This document shows, one piece after another, positions 1-12,500 of a stretch of 64,000 nucleotides of DNA. The notes beneath the pieces are model-generated. The model was not told where the DNA came from. It saw nothing but the letters and a program-made list of their open reading frames with translations, and ran no database searches. How positions within the stretch are numbered: the stretch's first letter is position 1; each line of letters begins with the position of its first letter. This DNA comes from Zonotrichia leucophrys gambelii (taxonomy: Eukaryota > Chordata > Aves > Passeriformes > Passerellidae), in NCBI RefSeq assembly GCF_028769735.1, contig NC_088173.1:22260038-22324037 (forward strand), read 5' to 3'. Position numbers and translations under genes: made by a program.

Positions 1-3000
1 TCTTGTCAACTATTATTATCATATACAACAATATAGGGGTTTTCACTAAATGCAGAGGTCATAGAGAAAATAAAAGTCACTACATAGGTAACAATATACC
101 CAAACCCACATTTTTAGTTACACTTGGCTATGGGTTTTTGTTGCCTTTTTAGACAGGATCCAGAAAGACAGATGGTTCTGACAAACACCACACAGAACAC
201 CACTACCACTGTAGTGCCACATGGAATACTTGTAAATATGGAGAACATAACAAAGAAACACAAAAACCAAATATTTAGTTAAAAGGGAATATAGCAAAGT
301 ATTACAGACAGATATCACTGTAATCTTTTCATTAATGAACTTTTTTCCAAATTATGCCTATGACAAATGAAAGCATTTCAAAAACCAGTCATAAATGCTT
401 AAAAAACATTTATGAGCTAATAAAAAAAAAACTTGCTTACTATTTGATAACATGACAGTTTTGAGAGCACATAATGTAGCCATGAGAGAAGTAAACACTA
501 TGATAACAGCAAAACCACTTGAGCCTTTCTACAAATTGCTCTCAAGATTTAATCTAGCCATTTCCTTCAGATTAATTCAAAACCAGGAGAGCTGCAGAAA
601 AGAGTCTGTTCTGCAAGAGAGTATTCCCAAAACGCCAGCTATGGTAAAACACAGGAGAGGTCACAGGCAAATGCAGCTCTCTAGAAATAAAGATAACTAG
701 AATATACACAAGGCTATTAAAAGACAAAGCTGACCCAGTAACACAAGCACCACTGCAATGGGAATTTGGAAAGGAATACAAACAGTTTAGGAAATACTCT
801 GCTGCACAGCAGCCTGACACAGCAAAAGATGGATTCAGTCACTCAGTGGCCTCTTTTATTTCAGTCCTAAAAAAAGCTCAAGTGTATCATGTAGAAAAAC
901 AAAACAACTTTTTTCTCATTTTATTAATAAACCAGTGTATTCGTTGAAGCCCACCACATGATTTTTGATTGCTTAGATTTGGTAATATTTATACTTCAAA
1001 TTCCATATACAAACCATTATAATTTATACATGCTCACCTACATACACAATTCCTAAATACTTGTAACTTGAACAACAAGATCAAAATTCTGTATATTTTC
1101 TTCATTCTGCTTTTAATAAAGGTTACATAAACCTTTCTCTCAAGGACAGAAACAAGGAGAAACCTTTAAAAGAATGAAATTGCATGGAGTTAAATTTGTT
1201 TTCTAGAAGTAGTAAATATATCTGCCTTCTCCTAATTTGTTGTCCATGAGGAATCAGTAACGTACCAGCCATCTGCTCTTTATGAGAAAACACCTGTAGG
1301 GGATGGTACAATGGCTTGCATCATTGGGCTACAGCTACTGTAACTATTTATTACCTCAATAATTAGAATGGCTGGCTTTTAAGATTATGGTTATCCTTGC
1401 CATAAAATAAAAAGGAACAAAGAGAGCATCTGACCAAGCACAAGCATTCTACCAAGTCAAAGAGCAGTAAGCACAGTGTATTCAACTATTTTTGGTATTG
1501 GGAAGATTTGTTTAAAAAACAAAAAGGGAAAAGAAGAAAAAATAAAATCACAAAAACCAGTATGACTGAAATACTAGCAAGGTTTTTTTTCCATTCCAAC
1601 TCAACTTCCCCGCCCACTTTAGAAGAGCAATTTGTCAGCAGAATAGAGGGAAATTAAGTCATTCATTTCCTGCTATTAGTACTATTAGCAGGCAGAATGG
1701 TGCCCTGCCTTGCTCAGGGGAGTTTAATAGGTAAAGGTTTATACTGCATACTTGACTGTTTGGAATAGCACCATGGTTTAAGAGCGCAGGTAGGAAGTTT
1801 GCACAACTCACCGAGGGTAATGCTTCTGCTGCTCAGTGCTATCACTCACTCCTCTCCAGCCCTGCCCCGAGTCTGTCCCCAGCTAAGCTGCTTGTTTTCA
1901 GCTTCAGAAACAGGGCATGTAGATGAGCGAGTAACAGACCCTGGGGATTACACTCAGGTGTCAATCTGACAATTATGAAGGCAATACTACGAAGGAGAGA
2001 GGTATCCCCTGTTCCTCATTCTTCAGTACCAACCCAGGCACGGTAATTGGTTTCAGGATTCTCAAACCAGTAAGTTGAGTTCCCTTGGATCTATCTCTGC
2101 CATCTCAGCTCTGGCACACATCCTCCCCTATTATCCTTCCCACCTTTTGGCACCATAACGAGGAGGAGGAAGGTGACATGATTAACCATAGATCATTTTC
2201 TTCCATGAGGTGAAACAGAAATTGTAGCTCTTGCATACCTCTGAGACAGAGTCCTTTTTCAGCCTGCACCCACACCCTGAATGCCATGAGTTACAAATAG
2301 GTGAATGAACCCTTCTTGCCATTAAAGCTTTCAAAACACCCCACCATAATAAACATGCCTACCTCATGTTGTCAGCAAGAACAGAGCTGCACACACTGCA
2401 GCGACTACGGAATTAAAACAGCTGAAAACAGAAGCAAAAACTTCACTGCGTGCAGTAGAGGAATCAACACTGAACATAATGTAAGTGGGGTTTTTCCACT
2501 TACACTTAATAATTTCTATTACAAGATTTTTCTCATGAGCATATTTTAGGTTTAAAATGCCCTTTTTCCCCCACTGTTCATCAGCTGCCTGTGTCAAGAT
2601 TCATTCTGTGTGCCAAGCATATTTTTCTCCTCCTGCAACTCTGAACTGACACCAGTTCTGCAAGATATTTAATATAAAAGGCCACTCACATTTGTGAAAG
2701 GAGTTCAAAAGTTGGAATAAAACTGGACAAAAACTTTGACCAAAATTTTGAGAAAATAAATAAGGGCAAGCAACATTTAAGAGGGTGTAATTAAAGCTTC
2801 ATCTTCTGGAGACCAACAATTTTGGATTTCTCAGAAACTCCATGCAGCAATAACTTATTGCTCAATTTGGGTGGCACAAAGTATTGTTTCTCCCACTTTC
2901 CCTCCTCCTCCCACCAGCTCTGGGCTATTCAAAGTGACTCAGAAGAATTTAGAATGGCGGCAGTTGTGCTAAATTCATGTTTCGTAGCTTAGCATCTTCA

Positions 3001-6000
3001 GTGTATTAAGCATTAAGCTACATTAAAAAGATGAGAGAGGAATGGATCAGGAGAAGTATCTATACAGGTTCCACTACTGAGAAAAAAAATAAGCTGCCCA
3101 CATAACTTTCTGAACAAGTCAAAGAAATATCAATTTGTTCACAAACCTGAGTTAAAATATTACTTGGAAACATTTGTTCAACCACAACAAAACCAACTTA
3201 ATATACTTGTATCCCTTTTGATAAACACCTGAGATCACAGAGAAGCAGGGTTGCCTCACAAGTAACTCCAGCACCATTCAGCACTCAATAAGCCCATCAC
3301 AATCAACAAGACAGGAAAATCCTCAATATTTTCTTTGAAGATGAAAGAACTACATCCCCAATTTATCCTTTAAATTTTTTCTATTGAATTTATTTGCTGT
3401 CAATTAAACTTTCAATCTGGCCCTCTTATTCATAAGAAATGAGTGAAGGGGAAAATCAATTACAGTTAGGAAAATAGCAATTTTATTTCCTCAGCTCTCT
3501 AGTTCTCATGCTCCACAGCAGTTATACAGTTTGAACAACACTGCTAAGATATTTGCTCTGTTGAGCTATAAATAGGTTCCTTTGAAAGAAGGAAGGAGAG
3601 ATGGATCTGTTAATCCCAAATTGAGTGGCCACAAACGAGACTAGGCACACAATTACAAACTAGGAACAGTTAATAAAGATAAAGTTATATTTTAAATACT
3701 AAGTTGCTAATAAAAGCTCTGCTATAAGCAGAGTCCATAGATCCAAAGTGAGAAATGTAGAAGGAATATAATTCAGATTCGTTCACTAAGTCCAGACACC
3801 AGCTGATCCTGACAAATACAGAGATATTACTAGCATGAAATTTTTTTTTTAACTAAAGAACCAAAAAACCAAAACCAAAGCCTGACAGAGCTATCTGCAT
3901 CTGTCGAATGAGGCTCAGAAACAGCTTTTGGTTTTGCTGAAGGAATTTGTTTCTGATATACATTCTTTTGCCATCATCCCAGCAGCACCCAAACAGGATT
4001 TCCTGTATTAAACTCATTTTTCAGCATTAAATAGCACACATAGTGAACCCAGCTCCCAAAATATTGAGATTAAGAACACAGTGCTTAGCCTTTGCATAGC
4101 TACTGAGTGATGAGTCCCATCACCTGGAATTAGTACTTCTAAAAGAAAAATATTACCCGTTTCCCCAGGTTTCACTATGATTGGAAAAATCCAAAATGTT
4201 TTTGTTCAGTTCATTTAAAAATAACTCCTGCTACAGGCAAAAGCTCTAAGGGAGAAACCTGTGCTGTTGCACTTTCTGGGAGGCTACTGTTTGGTGGTGT
4301 CAACTCCCCAGCTCCACCAGCTGCTGCTTTAGACTTAGGAACAGAATCTACTTAGGGAACTGAATGAGATCATACTTGAACATATTGATTTGGTGTTAGG
4401 ACAATTTCTATACATCATCTTTGTCTGTTGTGTAAAAGTTGTGATTTGGTGTAGCAAACAAAAGACTACAATTGCTTTAATGAAAGCATAGCTTAAGTTG
4501 ATTTGGGAAGTGACACCTCTCTCATTACCAAACAATTGCCATTTATTATCTATAACCTTCCTTGCCACAGCCAAAGATGAATCCTATGCATTTGCACTTC
4601 ATAAATATAGCAACAGTTGCACCCAGGAGCTGGTCCCACACAGCAGCTGTGCTGTAAAAGTGAATCAGAGAACTCAAGCCCCAAAAAGCTTGCCCACAGC
4701 ATCAGCTGGCACATCCTCCACAAGCACATGCACAGCGGCTGCCTCTGCAGCACAGCCCTGGCCACCTCGTGCCACCAGCAGCTGGTGAGTCACCTGCTTT
4801 GTCATGTCCTCTGCAGCAAACTCTCCTCTCTGTGCAGTAATCTCACTAGAAACACAGCCTCTGAACATTCTGATTCCATCCATCTCCTTTCCCCTTTTTC
4901 ATTAGTTCTATAAGCCTTTCTGCATCCACCACTCCCCTCTCTACGGTTTTCCAAATTCCAGGCCAGAAAACTCACAAGTCATCACAACCACCTTTCCCTT
5001 CTTTCCTTCCCTGTATTAAATAATGCAAATACAACAGATAAGCACCCAGTAAAGTCAATCCTCACTCTACCTCCTTTAATTTCAAACTCAGGATGAGGAT
5101 GTTTAGGGACACCTTACCAGGACCATCAGCTCGATTACAGCAACCATTGAAAGTTAGAGGGTGAAAGCACGCAAAGGCTTACAAGGAGAAGGTGAGAAGC
5201 AAAACAGTTCCAAGTGAGACTGAATAGGAGCTAGACAAGCCCTTGAAAGCTGCCTTCAGGAAGGGTTACAGAGCAGCAGAACCATCTTTGGCAGGAACTC
5301 GTTCAAGGGAGAAGGGAATTAGTGGTCATTTTTGGTTTACTCTGTAGAAATTAATTTTCCTTCATCCATGCTCTTCCAACAGCCCTGCCAGACACTCAGT
5401 GTAAAAGATACATTTGATACTGACATGTATTGTTACAAGTGTTTATTTCACCTTTCCTCTTACTACACAACAACACAAACCAACAATTTTCCAACACTCT
5501 GAGATTCCAGGGCCATCCTAATACCTCATAACAAACCTGTGCCCATCCGAACACTACAGTCAGCTTTTCAGTTTCAGGTTTACATCTTTTGCCAGCACTC
5601 ATATCATCGCAGTCTTCCTCAATCATGATGGCTACTGGGTAATCCTCTTTGGTAATTAATTTAGTAATCTTCTTCAGTAATTATTTGGACTGTCTATTAT
5701 TGGGGGAAAAGCAAAGTTTTGTTGTTTAAAAAATTACACAATTTGAGCACAGACAAAGCCATAAGACTGGACATAAACATACCATAAAATAAGTTATAGC
5801 TTCTAGAATATCCATACTCCTGTAATGAGCTGCATTTTGTCTGAGCACACAGAAGTCCCTGACTGTTGGGTTTCTCCCACAAAAACCCAACATATGGGTT
5901 GATATGACCCATGACAGGACACACATGCATCATTTTCACTTGTTTTCAGGGAGAAAACACTATAAGAAAATGCCTTCCATTAAATTATTCTCCATCTGAC

Positions 6001-9000
6001 ATTCAGATTGTATAGCATTCTGAGGCTTAAAGCACAGACTAAAAGACCCATTCTTCTTGAAAGATAGGTCTTTCCTGCTAAAAATTGAAGAGTTCCCATC
6101 TGCAAATATCTCTCTTCCTGCTTGGCGAACCTCCTCTAAATCTTCAAGAAAACAAATCTGATTTTTTTAAAACATAGATATCCACTGGGTATTTTTTATA
6201 TGATCAACAGGATGCATTTTTATTTGGAACTGCACAAAAATATGGGGATGTAGTCACTATTTTTAGACATGCCACAGCAACATGGAAATATTTTCATGAC
6301 AACAAAAGCCAAGAAGTTAAGATATCTGACTAATGACCTTTAATAAACTCTTAAGTCCCCTTGGACAGCGTGCATTACATACATTTTGGGGGGGTAAAAT
6401 ATCTCACTTTCTCTCTCAGTAAAAATCATGTCTTTATTTTTACAATATTTTGTATAAAACAAGTCCATGAAATCAAGCTACAGACTTGACACTCCTCATG
6501 ATAAAGCCTTGCAGGTCATTGCCCACAGCACCCACAATGGACTACGGAAGCAGAGGGAAAAAATACTCCTTAAGGGACAGGTTTTGGAAAAAGAGAAGCT
6601 CAGAGGTTTAGGTGACAGATGGCAGATGCCAACAAATACATATAAAATTTATGTATTATCTATATCTATTATCTATTCAAGAACCACTATAGCATTGGAA
6701 AGCATCAGAGAAAGGTATAGAGCTCCTATCACCAAGTTCAAGCATTGCAACATCTCAACTAAACTAACAGAACTGCAAGCTAAATGCATTCACAAGGTCA
6801 GAACAAAGAGAGCTATCTTTTTATGCCTCATTTAATTATCCAACAAAAACTGTACACACCCTTTTTCCTAACAATCTTGTGTTTAATGCAGCAGCATAAT
6901 CACACCACATGGCTCAGGAAGCCCTATTAAAAGTACTTAGCAAAAATTCTTGTTTATTTTTTCAAATTAATTAGCCAGGAAAGGTTTTCAATCAACCTGA
7001 AGCTCGTCAACAGAGAAATCGCAAGGGAGTTTATATACTACAATGTATTTTAAACATTTCCAAACATGCACATAAGGAGTATTGAGGCTGTAACATCAAA
7101 AATACACTTGTAGGATGCAGCACAGCCTTTCCAGTGGAGAAAGACTCTGGCACTTTAAGAGTTCTCTTTACCAGGATGGTTCTGCTTAGAAGGTGCTGCA
7201 CCTGGGAAAATGACAGAAGAAAGAAACACATACAACAAAATATTTCAGTTGAAAAAATCTATTTTTTAACTATAAAAATTTCAGCTGAGGCTCCTAAAAT
7301 GTTAAGCATAGGGAAGGTGCCATAAGAAAGGCCTTTTTTATCAGGTCAGTATCAACAAGGACAGAGCTAAGTCTTTCACTACTGCAAGTTAAGAATTCTT
7401 TGTCTGCCATTGAGAATTGTTAACTTGTTATTTAATTACACTCTAATATTAAACATCTACTAATTTTTCTCCCACAATACCACTGTCTAGCTTCTTTAGG
7501 AGTTGAGACAATGGAAGTATTACAAAAAAATCCATCTCAAAGAGATTGCTAGGATTAATAACTTCACCATTACTAGGCAGTACCATAAAGATATTATAAC
7601 CAGTTAATAAGCCCAGAGCACAAGAATATATTTGCATACTTATTTTACAGTGTTTACTTCCTTCCTATTTGCTACACGAGTGAGCTGGCATTACTTCTTG
7701 CAATTAAATCCTGCATTTTAAATGACAGCATAAAATTGCATATATTCCACCCAGCACAAGCCAGGCCTCTCCCGAAGCCACAAAGACTGCTTTTCTTCTG
7801 TCATTCACTTGTCCAATATGCAAAGCATGGCTGTCAATCAGCTACCATCCCTGACAGCATAATTGCTGAAGAGAACGTGAAAAACATGAGGAGGGCTGGG
7901 ACCATAAGAGATACCAGCAACATTCCTCCTTGCACGCGTTAGTACTAATTGAGGATTCTGCTTCATCAAGATTCCTTTCCAGTCACTATTAGAGCAAAAC
8001 AAGGAATCCATAGAGGAAGGTTGAGAAGGCCTTTAAAGCCAGCAGTGCCAAATAAGTTTTGGTTGCAGCACTCCTACTCATTTCAAAACAAGCAGCAGCA
8101 TCATTCACCAACAGATGCCTCATCTCTGAGGAGCTGGTTTGTCTTTACCAACAGCTCCAAGATTCCATTTTCTATCTTCTCACCTGGTCCACACTCCCCT
8201 CTCTCAGTCTGAGCATACGAGCAAGTTTTCCTCTCTGAATGCCTAACAAAACTACATCTCACTGAATAAATGGCATCTTTCTTCTCATTGCCCTGCTGCC
8301 AATTTAGTATTCTATTTGCAAAATTTGTTGGAAAAATTTTAAGGTGTCTGTCTCACGTGCAATAATACCACTCCTCATAGCACTCGAGTGAATATTTAAA
8401 TCCATGGAAGTTCTTTAACAGCTATGCAGCACAGAGGAACTTTCTGGAGTCATGATCTGCACAGATTTCTGCAAATCATGATGCAACAAAAGTAACATTT
8501 TTGACTACTGGGAGGCAGTCATTCCCTACAGGACCCAAATGTACCTTTTCTTTTCAGTTTATGCTGACTGAAAGTCCAGCTTGTACCAATGCAAGCGTAA
8601 ATAAGAAATACTGGTGCATACTAAGCCATTTATTATGTTTTTTTAATAACTCAAACGCCTGTTCCAAATCCCTAATTCAAAATTTCAAAGAAGGAAATAA
8701 AAGCAGAGATTCTCTATAGCTATATCCATCTCCAGGATTTACAACTATTTTAGTATCCATGATCTAGAAAAACATTTAACATGTTAAAAAATATATTTTG
8801 AAAATTTTATAAATATCATTGACTTGCAGCTGACTAATTCTCAAACTTGAAAATACCAGCCATTTACTATTTACTGTTAAAACGTTATATTATCCAAAGA
8901 ATTTCTGGTCTTCTTACTGAAGGTTATTTATATTCCATTTCCTGAAATGGAAATTCAAATTTTCCTGAGATAAAAATGTTCATGACTCACTGCAGGGGTT

Positions 9001-9264
9001 TTGCAAGACATCCCTTTAAATCTGAGCAAGTCAGGCGGTCTGGGGAGCTTATATAAATCTGAAGAAAAACATTTTCTTCAGGTTCCACCAACACGCCCAT
9101 TTCTAGAGCTCTATTTTCAACCCAGCACAACTCATGCTCTGACAGCGACAGCACACAAGCAAAAGATGTTGTCTGAGTAATTTTAAGTGTTGAAAAAATT
9201 TAGAAATACAAAAAACCTAGAAATACTAAAAACCCTGATTTAGAAACACTATCGAGTTATCTTC
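1..9264 (-). other. RAPGEF2 intron 1, distal part: AT-rich, no exon seen
   Basis: Ordinary AT-rich intronic DNA. No open frame here is longer than chance allows, and none resembles a known protein. I looked for the next RAPGEF2 exon (expected to encode a DLEIVYSYLHG-like start) on the minus strand and did not see it. I recognise no RNA gene or clear interspersed repeat. The assignment to intron 1 follows from the donor at 30510 and the known great length of this intron in vertebrates. An unrecognised alternative exon cannot be excluded. Confidence 0.65.
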
Positions 9265-9464
9265 TAGATATAAGGAAGAATTTTTAATTTTTTTCTATGA
9301 TGAGACCAGTGAATGACTGGTTGTCCAAAGGAGTGGTAGATGCCCCTTCCCTGGACACATTCCAGGCCAGGTTGGCCAACCTGACCTAGCTGAAGATGGC
9401 CTTGCTCTTAGCCTGGCTGGACCAGATGACCTCTAAAGGTCCCCTCCAACCCCAACCATTAAAT
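9265..9464 (+). mobile_element. CR1-type LINE fragment, 3' end, decayed
   Basis: The plus strand aligns by eye with the 3' end of avian CR1 retrotransposons. In order it shows an ATAAGGAAGAAT-like stretch (about 9269), GACTGGTTGTCCAAAGGAGT (about 9316), GATGCCCCTTCCCTGGA, CCAGGCCAGGTTGG, then CTGGACCAGATGACC and AAGGTCCCCTCCAACC near 9460. CR1 copies are usually 5'-truncated, so only the tail with no reverse-transcriptase domain is expected. The typical terminal octamer repeats are missing and an A-rich simple repeat follows instead. It lies antisense to RAPGEF2 in intron 1. It is the only interspersed repeat I can name in the window and the main hint of an avian or reptilian source. Confidence 0.8.
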
Positions 9465-9480
9465 GTCTTTTTGGGGCTTC

Positions 9481-9517
9481 AAAAATAAATAAACAAACAA
9501 ATAAATACATAAATAAA
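9481..9517 (+). repeat. (AAAT)n / (AAAC)n simple repeat
   Basis: AAAT and AAAC tetranucleotide units follow just after the CR1 tail. The tract may have grown from the element's A-rich end or be an independent microsatellite. Confidence 0.85.
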
Positions 9518-12500
9518 TTTCAGATGGTAACGGAGAGAAAGTGAACTTGCAACACCTCAAAGCAGCAACAGAAGCAATTTTGGTTCATATCCTCCCTTTC
9601 TATTCTGTGGAAACACAAAGAGAATTTAGTAGATAAATTTTTTGCAGCTTTGTTTAAAAGACAATAAATTAATCCTGATGGCCTCAGTTGCATTTTCAGA
9701 AAAACCTTTTGCTAGTATATTTGCAGCAAATGAAACTTGTAAAAGTGAAACATCTCATAAGCAAACTCCACTAGTTCAGACAACTTAAGAGGCTGCTGTA
9801 TGACTAAATAAAGTATATTTCTCTGCTTAGCAGAGGGAAGGAATTTCCCCTCCCAACGCCCTAAAGGCTTTTGATGCATTTTTTTCCTTTTCACAGAAGA
9901 AATGATTAATAGCTGTGGCTTAAATCCAATGTACAGTTTTGGCAGCTGCTGATGGACTGCTCCATCTACTTGCTGCTCCCTCTTTGCTATGCTCAACACG
10001 TGCTGTTAAATGCATGCTGTCAGAAGTGCTAAAATGATTCACTTTTATATGTGGTAAATCTAGATAGTGACTACTTGAAGAAGTTGCCTCTTAACTGCAG
10101 GTGGAGAAAACAAACAAATATTTTTCCTGTCAAATTTGGCATGTCAGCTTTCAAAGTATGTAAAAAGAACCATCAGGTACAAAAAAGTTGTAACTTTTTC
10201 CACTGCCTACAGAGGAAGCTGTAATTAAACAAATTGCAAACCTTCCTATGAGCAACAACACAGCCATGACAAACAAGCTCTTACGACTACTGGAAGTCTA
10301 TTTTTTGCCTCCAAAGTTTACACAAGTAGCATTGTCTTTAAAATTACTGTTTAGCCATGATGGAAAAAGATCTGTTTTCAGATTACCAAAATAAAACTTC
10401 TCTCTCGAGTACAGTCTGGAACCAAGAATTAGGAAAAACTTTACTTAAGAGATTTATGTATTCAAGAACTTTATGCCATGATTTTTCTTTCAATCCCTTG
10501 CATGCAATACAGCCTTGCAGAGAACGAGAGCATCCCAAACACAAATACAGATGCTACTCCTAACACTTCCAGAACATTTAAAGCCAAATAAATGCTTCGC
10601 TGTCTTAAGATACCAAGGAGTAAATACATTTCATTTCCAATAGCAACCAAAGGTTGAGTCTTTGTCAGGTTTTAGAATATGTTCCTGAACAGAAATAAGA
10701 CAGCCTATAAGCTTTCCTGTAAAAGAACAAATTTGAGATAATGGGCATCTTGAAGTGTTATTTATTTTCTTCATACTTTCAAGTTTTATTGAATGTATTA
10801 ATTTTTAATGTTGCTCATGTTTTGAAGCAGTGCTAGCAGTGTATCCAATGCCAGCACCAATAATTTCCTTCTGTTTTCTTTTAGTTTGCCTGGTATTAAG
10901 TAAAGAATTAAAAATGTAATTATTCCATGTAAGGACATTTCATTGAAATTGGGAGCTCTTGCTTGTTTTAATTGACATTAGCAATGTTAATTTCAACTTC
11001 AATTTGGAATAATTGGCAGTTTTTAAGCAACAAAAAAATATATTTAAATACTTTAAACTTGTATTTGCAGGTCCTATATTTTCAATGAATGGGGGACAAA
11101 AACATTAACTAGCTCTCCATTTTCTCTCTACGAGCACTGTTTGGTAGCCAAGCATAAATGTATAGAAAGGTTGTTTCTCTTATTAATTCACTAAAACTAT
11201 GTCTGTTCTCCCCACAGGAAAATTTTATCCTCCTCCTCAAACCACACAATCCCCTTACAACAGCAGCACTTCTTTTTGAAAGACATGCCAGACCAGTAAA
11301 ATCAGAAATAATACCACAAAAGGCCCAGTCAATCCATGCTCCTGCTCATCCTCCTGAAATAGTCAGTGTTCCAAGCCCTGCTTTGAAGTCAGCCTGCCTA
11401 ATGGTTTCATACAGCAATATTTACCACCTTAGCATTCTTCCCTCACCCTTTCTGTCCTCCAAACATGGTTTGTAACGAGTTGCACCATGTTTTTGTAATC
11501 TATTGGAAAGTTATAAGACTGTTTCCCACATGAATAGCAGTATAGTGAGATGAGACATACCTATTGACACCATAGACATCCAAAAATTAGCTTAATTAGC
11601 TAACAGTCATTTAATTAGTCATTAATTAGCTTAACAGTCACTTAATAAATTGGTGAAGTAATACTTGTACAGAAAGAGAGCAAAGAGACTACAAACACTC
11701 CACTACATTTTATTAAAATGAAAGCTGTTATTATCACACCTACACTCTCTCTCCAGGCAGGTCTATAAAAGTAACAGCCTGCAAAGCAGACAAACCTGAC
11801 ACAAGTGGAGACATTTGCAAAAGCTGCTTTGCCAGCACAACTACGTCTCTTCTCAGAACAAAATGAGTATTTGGTGACATGACATGATCTGAAGAATTTT
11901 TACTCGTGGGAAAACCGATCAGAGCATAAGCTAGACTGGTGCCATTATACAGGAGAGCATCACTGACATTCCTCTTCCTTCTGAGCATCTCAGTCCAGAC
12001 ATGAGAAACTCCCACAACCTACTGCAGGCAATTTATATATGACATTAGAGCCTATTAAATCAGCACATGAACAGCTTTGCCAGTACAGGTAATTTAAATC
12101 ATGGAGATGCTCAAATCCAATTACATTTAAAGCATATTTCTACCTGAATCTGAATGAAAACAACAAATAGTGGAAAGAAAAAAAAAAAAAAGAAGAAATA
12201 AGCTGAAAACCTGGTCATGCTGAAAAAGCTGTTCACACAATTTTTGGCAATAAAAGATATTCACATACTTCTTTCTGCAAATAAAAATTAATAAGGTTAT
12301 CTTAAAACTTATGTCAATTGCATTTCAGCAAAACCATGGGATGAATCACTATAAATTGAAGTCTACTTCTTTCTCCCTACATAACCTCTCTCTGAAAGTT
12401 AGTTTCTTCTGCCACTACAGTAAATGAAACAATATGTCTTTCTAAAAAACCACAGATCAGGTGCCAAGTGCTGGAGGCGACAGTTAACAGAGGCAGGAAA

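Noticed and set aside
6467..6835. 122-codon plus-strand ORF with a basic, helical-looking translation
   Set aside because: No similarity to a known family is recognised. It has no supporting neighbours, and its length is compatible with chance.
8009..8052. Possible antisense CR1 fragment (CCATAGAGGAAGGTTGAGAA then GGCCTTTAAAG)
   Set aside because: It resembles the reverse complement of a CR1 tail over about 30 bases only, and the similarity does not continue into the expected ATCATCTAGTCCAACC-like block.
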